Shown here in pieces: positions 1 through 9,700 of a stretch of 13,034 bases of DNA (its first letter is position 1; every line of letters starts with the position of its first letter). Source of the DNA: Cephalothrix simula. Its lineage: Eukaryota > Nemertea > Palaeonemertea > Archinemertea > Cephalotrichidae. The notes under the pieces are model-generated. The model had not been told where the DNA came from, made no database searches, and was given only the letters and a program-made list of their open reading frames with translations. The stretch is taken from positions 1 through 13,034 of the forward strand of contig JAXIUW010155559.1 in assembly GCA_035591015.1 (NCBI GenBank). The letters run 5' to 3'. Position numbers and translations under genes: made by a program.

Positions 1-491
1 GCTGTTCTCCAGAAGATACGTAAGGAGTTTCAAGATAATTGAAGGATAAGGAGTTATTAAACAAGAAAAAGAAAAAGAGAGGATTTAGTGGCATGGTAAA
101 ACAACCCAGCCAAGATTGACATGCTGAGTAGTACGACATTTCGAGGGTCTTATAAGAGGGTCTCATTGGCGCTCCTTTTTTACGCTGTGCGCCGGAATAG
201 CTCAGTTCGTAAGAGACTTGGCTCACAATCGGAAGGTCGTGGGTTCAAACCTCACCACTGACACAAGATTCTAGTCTCCAGTGTCCTCTAACTGGGATAT
301 CAAAGGCCTGTAGGATGTACGTGCCGGTCATTAAACGACGCTTGTGGCGCGTGTCGGTTCCTTCTTAGGAGAGCTCAAGCCTAAAGGTCTTGTACCGCGG
401 TATGTCTCGACTTCGAGACGATGGCCGTACATCAATCAATCGATCAAAATAGGGTATATACTATAAACTATAAACTTTAAACTGGACTTAC
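1..491 (-). other. Start of intron 15 (incomplete)
   Basis: It begins with donor GTAAGT at 491 and runs out of the window. It contains SINE copy 1 on the plus strand (about 191-445). A purine-rich stretch lies at about 60-85. I see nothing else in 1-190. Confidence 0.8.
191..445 (+). mobile_element. SINE copy 1 with tRNA-Met-like head
   Basis: The head holds a pol III A-box-like TAGCTCAGTTCGTAAG (198-213) and B-box GGTTCAAAC (242-250). The T-arm GTGGG / CTCAC pairs around TTCAAAC. The anticodon-loop equivalent is CTCACAA, followed by GGAAGGTCGTGGG, as in elongator tRNA-Met. There is no 3' acceptor strand to match the 5' end, so it is not a working tRNA gene. A body of about 180 bp follows, with CACAAGATTCT and ATATCAAAGGCCTG (297-310), ending CCGTACATCAATCAATC. 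The same architecture recurs inverted at 11399-11653, which defines the family. No target-site duplication is evident. Edges are uncertain by about 10 bp. Confidence 0.82.
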
Positions 492-714
492 CATCAGTCC
501 ATTCATGAGATACTGGGTCAAAGCAACCATACAATTGACCCATGGTGATAGCTTTCGGGTTGATAATTCGATACTGGACTCTGAATTCTTCCATTAAGCC
601 CGCGGCGTGAAGATCGCCAAGAGCATCGGCTAAGACTTGGTAAGCACATGTTTTACCACCCATTGGGTCACCAACAATCATAAGACCGTGACGGACAAGG
701 ATCATCTCATAAAC
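492..714 (-). CDS. DNAH3: Dynein heavy chain exon 15 (AAA2 P-loop)
   Basis: Encodes residues 886-959 and the first base of the next codon. [20 protein letters not shown] carries the AAA2 P-loop GDPMGGKT (positions 672 to 649), the site that binds structural nucleotide. [20 protein letters not shown] then EWTDG follows. Acceptor AG is at 715-716; donor GTAAGT follows position 492, so the gene continues into unseen sequence. Confidence 0.95.
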
Positions 715-3700
715 CTGCAAAAAGCCGAAGATTTAATATCTAATTTTACGATTATTTTTTATAAAAAAAGTGACAATGAACTAATTTAGTAGTGAATGGG
801 TAGAAAATCACTTCACATTAGGTAGTAGGAAAACTTGTTAAGTCTTTTTTTATTTATTCATACATGTAAGGTTAAGGAATTATAATGCCAATTCAGCGAT
901 ATGTCGACAGGGGATCCAGTATAAGAGGGCCATGAGACCGGGTAAAGTGAACTCACTAAACTTATCCAGGATTTTACCCAATTTTTGTAAATTCCCTGAC
1001 ATTTTTACTAAGTTTAGCAATTCCCTGACTTTTCCCGAATTTCCAGGTTTTCAATACCTGTGGTCACATTGACCATATGTAGGTGAAGATAAAAATCATA
1101 CCTGAATGATCTTTTCGATAAACCATGGTACAGCCTGAAGTTTTCGCTTTGTCAAATTTTCTTTCAGCGCATCCAAGAATACACCATAATCGGGCTGCGG
1201 TAGCTCCACACCAGGAAACAAATCAGATATAATACCATTAAATAACGGTACATCTTGAGCCAAGAACTTAGGCAAATTGACATCATTGATGGCTTTCAAA
1301 AGAAGGACAGCCTCCTCTTGTTCGGGGTACTTCAGCTTTAAGTTACCAGCGGCTGTTAATACAGACTTGACAGCTCTCATACCGTAATCGTAATGGTGCT
1401 GAGATGACAGCTGTTCGGAACAGAGGGTATATGTGGCGACAATTTTACTAGCCAATCTGTAAGAATAAAAAAAAATGAACTAAAAAATTTTGGTTTCCAT
1501 TGTTCGGTAACTAAGGAAATCCTTGGTTGCTAGAGAATATATCTGTTGCTAGGAACGCTCCCGTTCATATGGAAATTTTTTGTCGCTAAGGAAAATCTCC
1601 ATGATCTCCGCGCGTCAAGGCATCCTATAACCTCGAGTTTCTTCTACTTAAATATACGTTTTTTTTGCAAGCACCAAACAAAAGATCGTATTTTAATTTG
1701 AAATTTTAATAAAAAAGGAGCAAAATTTTCACCAAAATTTCACGATTTCTAGTGAAAACCGAATCTACCGTTAGACATGTAAGACATATTCGAGCTAGGG
1801 TGAGGTACCTTAATGATCAGGACTTCTTTCTCTACAAAATATGATAGAAAAAACGTGAATTGAAATTTTTGTTCCTATCACTACCTTAGCCTAGCCAATA
1901 ACCGCGCTATCCGAGCCAAGAAGGCTTGACCAGTAAAATCATTTTCAAAAATGTCACCAGAAATATTGAGTCAATTTGTATTTTCAGTTGAAATTATACT
2001 GTTATCAACATGTAATCTCTTGTTGCTAAGGAAAAAAACCATCTGTTGCCCCGTTGATAGGGTAAATTCTTTGAAGCGGTTATTAACCCATTTTATAGGT
2101 TAAAAAAGAAGAAATTTTAGATGGTAAATCTTGGATTCGATTATCTAAAATATACTGACCTCTTGGAGTCAACAAAACCGACGGAATAGAGAGATATCTC
2201 GGCGATCAATGCGTAATCAGGAACCATCATAGCAACTGTTCGGAAGAGTACCTGAAATCGAATGAATGATACATTACCATTAAAATTTAGCAGTCATCTC
2301 CAAATCTTGTTTGGCATCATAAAACCCTCTTTTAAACGAAACAATTTAACAAAGTTGCCCGGGGAGACAACGTCCGGACCTTTTGCAACACCTATTGTAC
2401 ATGCTAAACCGTTTAGAATGTCTCTAACGGAGGGCTGAGACAGTTTCTAAATTACTAGTACCTTTAAATTATCGGGCAATTCCTGTCTACCAGCGTAACC
2501 AGGATTCATAGTGATAAACATGGTACAGGTCGGGTTTAAGGAAAGTTCGGTTCCTTCAAACATGAAGCGTTTTAAATGTGCAGCAATAGCTAATTGGATA
2601 CTTTGAATTTGTTGAGCTACGACGGATAATACTTCTAACTCAATACGGTTGAATTCATCAAAACAAGCCCATGCACCGGCCTGTGCAAGACCCTTGAAGA
2701 ATTTTCCCATAGCTTTGTAATCAAGACCATCGGAGCAGTTGAAGACAACGCACTGAAAATTGATAATAATAAAGTTAAAATAAGTTAAACAAAATATTGA
2801 CATTAATGATTAGATTCAATTAAATTAAAATCAAAAATTAAATTAAATTAAATTAAATTAAATTAAATTAAATTAAATTAAATTAAATTAAATTAAATTA
2901 AATTAAATTAAATAAATTAAATTAAATTAACATTTATTGAGCTTGTTGTCTTGTGAAAATCATACCTGTTTGGCAACAGCCTTGGCCAAATCTTTGCAAG
3001 TCTCAGTTTTACCAGTTCCAGCAGGACCTTCGGGGGCGCCACCAAGATTGAGCTTCAGAGCACCCATTAAAGTTCTAAAATCAATAAATGTAAAACAGTG
3101 AGATTTAATAGAATACACAAAAACGATAGTAAGGACATTGGACTCTAGTTTCAGCTTCCGGAATCATCTGTTATTATGATATATATATATAATCGATAAT
3201 GAAATTATCCTCATTGTACTTATACAACACGGGCGGGCAATTGTATGGAAAGATGTAGCAGACGATATACCCGCGACATCGCTAAAGCGCATCGATGTCC
3301 TGGCGGTATCACAAAGGCGTATCAATGTCCCTACGATATTGCAAAGGCACATCAATGTCACCGTAATATCACAGCAATACTGCAGGGATATCGGATCACT
3401 TAAATGCATAAAATGGGAATGATATCGTATAGCTGTGTCGCCGGGACGTAAAATTCCATTCTTTGCAATGAGGATAGAGCCGGATATCCCAAAGGCTGAC
3501 CCATGTCCCCCGATATCTCATCGGCAAGGCAAAGGCGCATCAACCTTTCCGCGATTCTGTGATATCGATCGGCAATGCTAATGCTATTGCAATATATCGA
3601 TATCTCAGCAAAATCGATGTTCCTTTGTGATACCGTAAAATAATTTTCTAATTTGAAGCAAGAAAGTAAATCAAACTTGCCTGTAACAACGATCAGTGAG

Positions 3701-6700
3701 CGGAGTAATAACAAGACGTGCACTATTTCCCAGGTATTCATAACCGTACTTCATTTCTGTTGTAATCATTTTAATCATGACGTCATTATCTTCCCAGTAG
3801 TAACGTAATTGTGACAACCAATCAAATGATTCGACACTTCGGATCTTGTCACGTGCCAATTCACCAACGACATCACGAGCTAAATAAATAAAGCATATTG
3901 AAATTAAAAATGATAGCGTTAAATTTGTTTTGGCAGTAAGCGCATTTATATTTTCATCAGTCAGTTTTAACCATTGAAAAATACATAATTCGCTGATTTT
4001 AAGTAAAAAAACCTTCAAAATTGTACACCAAGGAAAATATAAGTCCAAATGATTTGGTCACTTACCGTGGACATCAATTACAATCAAAGCACCCAAAGTT
4101 GTTCTAGCACTGGGACTCAATTTTCCTCTAACCAAAGCGACAATGTCGTTGATTTGATTGTTACATTTGTCAAGATATTTCTAAAAGAAAAAATACTAAA
4201 AGTTTATGATTGCACCACTACTTTGCAAACAAAAATATTGCGGAATTGGGCAGATATAACGATATGAAAAAACTTGGTCAATATCAGTACTACATGAAGT
4301 GTATTTATGCTATCCTAATCTAGAAAAACAATGAACGACAATTAAAAACGAAGATTTGACACTAAAATACAGATGCTAAAAAAGGGAGTTACATGAGAAC
4401 CTACATGTACAAGGCATTTTACGCCCCCTCCCCCCAAAGAACGAACCACCTTTGTAAGCCTACCAAAAGCTTATTATAATTACAAGCAAATATATTTCAT
4501 AATGCAATATAATTCAAAATTTTATTACCGCAAATATATGAAACATTTTGATTAACCAAATATATTTTAAATGGGGTTAACAGATACTACGGGGCAAAGA
4601 ATACGACAAGTATAAAGTATGCTAAATTATACAATTTAAGCTACCGTCAAATATAATAAAAAGCTACAGTATATTTACATACCCATAGAGCATTCATTTC
4701 TTTGTTCTTTATAACAAAAATCAAATTACTGATGGTCATTTTGTAATGCATTTCTAATTTTAAAAACATGAGCGGTTGACAGTTAAAGCGGGTATTTTCC
4801 TATTTTGGGCCGGCATACGAAATAGTCGAGGCATGGCGAAAACCTGCTTTTTTAGTCTAATAAACATTTTAAACGAAATGATTATTCTTTAATGAGAAGA
4901 TTGGTATTTGAATGAATCTTCTAGGAGGCCTAGAAGTGATTTTATACATTATTTTTCGCGGCAACGACGGCTATTTTCCTTCCGGCAACCATAACTTCCA
5001 CTTAGTCGTTTCAGTTTCGGTGCCATTTATGCGAACTGGACCCTAAATCCAAAAAATTTAAAAATTCGCGAAAATCAGAAAATTTAGCTAATTGCAAACT
5101 TACATCCATTCCATCGGGTTCCTGCATGGATTCTTCAACTTCCTTAGTCCAATAGATGGAACTTGTGCAAATAATGATTTGCCCAGGCCAATCAAGTACC
5201 CATTTACATCGTGGATTATTCATGTAGCCTTGAACAGCATCTGACGTCACTTTTCGGATACTGCTAATCATAACATCTTCAACTTGAAGAAGCCATTTTT
5301 CAACCATACCCTAAAATAAATTTTTCAATTTTTATTAACTCTTACTCTTTAATACTTTCATAACACAACACAAATACATGTATTTCATTAATAATAATAA
5401 TAATAATAACAATAACATTGCCCTTTTCCGAGGGCTATACGACACAGTTATTGCACAGATACTTTGAATACGGGTCAGTCCATTATTCAGAACTAAGTGA
5501 ACTGCTGACTGTCAATCTTGCATTTCGGATCACGTCATCCGTGTTAATCGGAGATATAAAACGTCACGTTTGAATCCGTTTTCTCGGGTATATTCATCCT
5601 GTTTCGCGGAGATCCATCCAGATTCACGGATAAAACTAATAATTTTGGATTTACATGAATTCTAGTAGTTTATTTCGTAGCAATTATCTTGGTGTTCGAC
5701 AGACATGGGAGTACATACATATTCAAAAAGGGTAATTATTTTTTTCTTAATTGATAGCTATTTAAATATTTTAAAAATGCTATTTCTGGTTGAAAATACA
5801 CGTTTTTTTAAACATTGCTTTATTAGTTTATTTAAAATCGTATATGCTACATAATGATACGGAAATTTATAATTTTCTGCTCATTATTTAGTTTTATATG
5901 TATGAAATTATTTCATGAAAACGTAAAATCTGTATAATTGATGTGTGTACATGTATTCAGAGAAACAAAGTTCCATGCTTACGTGTCTCGGGTTTTTCAA
6001 AATGGTTTCTGAAAACCATTATTTTATTTATCATTATTTACGTGTAAAATTAACTCGTGTTCAATCCACCTTCCTTCGTGGGTCCGACCAAGAGACAAAC
6101 CTACTATTACTTTTAAATTCTTACAGTGATCGAATCTTACCTTAGCTTTAGCAGGATAGATTTTCTGCATGAGTGGGACGGTTTCATTTTCAGCTGAGAT
6201 CATGCCAAGAATTTCTTGTTGCTCACTAAATTCGAGGCGACTTATTCCTTCAAAACATTTCTTTAAATGCGGTTGCACACGGAGGGGGTCTTTTGTTTCT
6301 GATAAGATTTCAAGTAATTCATCGTTTGACAAGAAGAAAAATCTAAAAAATGTAATTAATGATATTATGTTATGGTGTTCAGCTGTGGTATTGGAGGAAA
6401 TTTTATAAAGTTTAGGGGCCGATGTAGGGGTGTGACAGGACTATTGACCGGTAGTTAATCGGCTTGCATACAAAAGATGATAAGGACTTAAACCCTAACC
6501 CGGTCAACTAGCACTGGCTTCTTCCGTCTCGCCAGTACAGCGGGCCACTATGCCCAGGCAGTCTTTTACTGGGGTTCTAGGAGATACAAATCCCAACAAA
6601 AACAAACTTTAGTCTCAATTTTTCCGATGCTTTCATATTAATACATGGGTAAAGGGGGTCAAGGACACTAATAATGTATATGTTATATTACGACGAGGAC

Positions 6701-9700
6701 ACTAATCGCCAGGGGACACTGAGCACATTAACACCGTTACGTGGAAGTAGAATAGCACTCGCTCACTACTCTATGACGCGGATTTTGAACCGTTTTATAG
6801 CAGAAATGTACGGGGACGTTTTGGCAGAGGCCATCTATTTTTCTGATCTTTTCTAATCGTTTTAAGATAGTTTAGAATATTGTCTTTCGAAGGGTGCATG
6901 AAACATTTCTAAAGATTTAAAATTACTGGCCAAACATAGCTTTTTTATAAATTAAAAACCTAAATAGAACACTATCTCCCCTCCCCACGAATGTTGAAAA
7001 AATGAAGATCAATTAGATCAATTAATTAATTGATTGATTGATTAATTGATTAACTGATAAATTAATTTTACTGCTGCATACCTTGGGAAATACAGACGTT
7101 TCTTTTCAAGATAGGCATTTAAACCTTTTTGGATTTCTTCAAGTAATATATTAGATTCTTTTAAACGCCCCAACATGTTATTCTGTGACGTAGCAACTAA
7201 ACACTGGGTGTCTTTTACTGCTTCAGACATAATGTCTTTCCAGTAACTGTCTACGATTCCGAATTTTCGACCTTCTTCAGGCATTTGAGCCATAATATCT
7301 TCGGAGCTGAAGATTGGCTCAAGATAGAGCCACGTAGCTTGACACTAAAATAAAACAAAATTACAAAGATAAAAGATAACGTTTATTAATTAATTTCCCA
7401 AAATGCAGAAAATTTGATGACACAAATGAACGGAAAAACTGGATGGGCATTGCTATCTGAAAATAGCCCGGCACCCAGGTGGGTCTCATATGTTTTAGGG
7501 GTATCGGAACTCCAATAACCTACATGTATGTCCCTACCGTGACATGTCTAGATTTGTACTTGAAAATGTTCGAAATAATGCCCGAAAACCGACCAATTCT
7601 GGCTTTTTTTGGGTAGCAGCAAAAGCCCTCATAAACTACTACACAGCCCTGCAAAAGGGCACTGAAAATGGCGCTAAATGGTGGTAAGTTTATGCCCCTA
7701 CTATGCGTGAAAAAGTATTAAAATAAGCCATAATCAGCCGATTTTCGGGGATTCCTTTGAAAATGTTCAAAATAAAAATTCTCGTTTTTGAACGTTTTCA
7801 ACTGCCATTTTGGTAGGATTGGATTGAAATCACCAGTTACGGAAATCTACATTTTATATTTTCCTTTTCGCTGCGCGACTAAATAAGACGGAATTAGCCA
7901 ATTTTCGGGGATGATTTTGAACATTTCTGACTACCACTCTCCAGAACATGGAACCATCACCATTAAACTCCATTTCCTATGTAATTAATACGTTAGATGT
8001 GTTTCTATACCCCTAATATGAGAAAACCAAGAGAGGCCGGGTAGTTAACATCCAGCCATATTTCATTAAACTTTCCACCGTATTGTGTATACTGATCGAG
8101 TCACATGTAATTTTTTAGCGCTTTAAAACTTTTTAGCGCGTTTATTTGCTCGACACGATATTTTCGTGGGGCATTACACTGTATTGCCAATTACCTTTAA
8201 CCATTCATCAAGAATATCTTGCATCAAAACTAATTTTTCTTCCCACTCCTTCATTTCAGCTTCAAATGGTTTAATAAACGGCGAACCTCTCATAGTTTGG
8301 GCTTTAACAATATGATCGTCCAACAACAATTGGATTTCGTCGATTGAAGATAAAATTTTTACACCCTTCAAAACAAAAATAAATAAATAAATAAAATATC
8401 TTTATCACAATCTTATCAAACTCCACGACATAAACGAAGCTTAGTAATACCGAGCAGATGGATAATAAATATTATCAAATCTCGACTTCCGAACTCGCGT
8501 TTACACTCGTGATATAGATCGACTCACGGCGTTTAAATAATATTAATACATTATAGAGTTATTGCACTGTTTTTGAATGAAATACGAAGCTTATATTTCA
8601 CGAAAAAACGTGCAATACCCCTTTTATTCAATGGTTTCTCAATGTTATCCAAAAAATATAGCTAAATTCTATTACAATAAAAGCACAAACGTTGAATAAT
8701 ATTATATAGCTCTCAGTAGGCCGCCGAGAAAGGTCCTCCCGAGAGCTCATGCATAGGTATATTGTAGCGCGGTATGTCGAGGCTTAGAAGAAGTTTTAAT
8801 TTCAGTGGATCATTTTTAGCAATATTTTAGCGAATTTGCGGCCCAAGTCAGAGGCGATAAAATAAAATTCGAATTTGATTTTAGTATTTCAGTTTCGTTT
8901 CCCTTGGTAACCGCTCAATTTTCAAAATGGCGAAAATATAAAATTGATTTCTTTTGCAACTAAAAATTTCTTTGGAAATAAAAAGGTTTAAGGTGACTCA
9001 CGGTGTCTCTGTATTCGATGAACTCGAAATACATGTCCTTCCATTCGAATTTCATTTTTTCTAAACCTTTTTCTAAGGAATATTCTTTGCTTGCAGCGAC
9101 ACCGATTTCTTCGAGCCTAAATAAAATAAAATTATATAAATATTTCTATAAAATTTGACTTGTTAATACCAAGTCATGTGTTCCAATTACAATTAAAATC
9201 AGATCATTCAATTTATACACTACCGCCGCAAAAGTTACAGGCGTCTAACTATCACGAAACTTAAGACTAATTCTACAATTCTACTGAAAGTTAAGTCTAT
9301 ATTATGTGACTTAATCTATGGATTGAGTGATTTGATGAGATGCTAAAGCCAAAGCAACTTTAAGATAATTTTTTTTCGCTTCGCGAAATAAATTAGATTG
9401 TTTGAAAAAAAAGTCAATTTTTTTAGGTAGAAATTCAAATGACGAAAAGCAAATCACAATTTCCAAAACGGAAAACAATAAGACACACATAATGTCATCC
9501 TCAACACAGGAAAAATACTCCCCTCCCCTCGCATTTACTGGGGTTCTCGATCTGTGTTTGGAATGGCAAAATGTTCTTTAAGTATGTTTTTAAAATGAAA
9601 ATAAAATAAATTTCAGAGCATTAGTTAATTAAAAGACAAAATTAAGTTACAGTTTTCCTGACAGGAGGAAAATGACGTTCCGTACCAACAGTCACATTTC

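Larger units (their letters stand above)
1457..2159 (-). other. Intron 13
   Basis: GTCAGT donor at 2159 and AG acceptor at 1458-1457, with a reasonable pyrimidine run (TTTTATTCTTACAG). It contains the split 20-bp repeat (1501-1600 and 2001-2066). The sequence between is AT-rich with no further structure that I can support. Confidence 0.8.
3075..3680 (-). other. Intron 10 (GC-AG)
   Basis: GC donor at 3680-3679, AG acceptor at 3076-3075. It is dominated by the 30-bp minisatellite and its decayed relatives, rich in GATATC and ATCGAT. Two minus-strand open frames across it are repeat-driven and unrelated to known proteins. Confidence 0.85.
5311..6140 (-). other. Intron 7
   Basis: GTAAGA donor at 6140 and AG acceptor at 5312-5311. 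It holds an (AAT)n microsatellite, a weak tandem repeat of about 20 bp at 5536-5633, two TACATGTA sites (5375, 5948) and long AT-rich sequence. No coding signal is seen. Confidence 0.75.

Noticed and set aside
191-265. A functional tRNA gene
   Set aside because: The A and B boxes and T-arm are present, but the D-stem is imperfect and no 3' acceptor strand pairs with the 5' end. The same head with a shared body recurs at 11399-11653, which indicates a SINE.
3164-3741. Minus-strand open frames between exons 10 and 11
   Set aside because: They run through the 30-bp minisatellite, whose period is divisible by three. The dynein sequence is continuous without them.
3772-3786. CRE-like TGACGTCA at about 3779
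   Set aside because: It lies in exon 10 and is explained by coding sequence (DNDVMIK).
6169-6408. Plus-strand 79-codon gene, with another at 5945-6145
   Set aside because: These overlap exon 7 antisense and adjacent intron; there is no independent coding evidence.
6674-6856. Plus-strand 60-codon frame in intron 6
   Set aside because: Short, with three GGACACT repeats at its start and no homology that I can recognise.
8562-8617. Structured RNA or terminator hairpin
   Set aside because: The stem is imperfect with a long AT loop, and there is no RNA-gene context.
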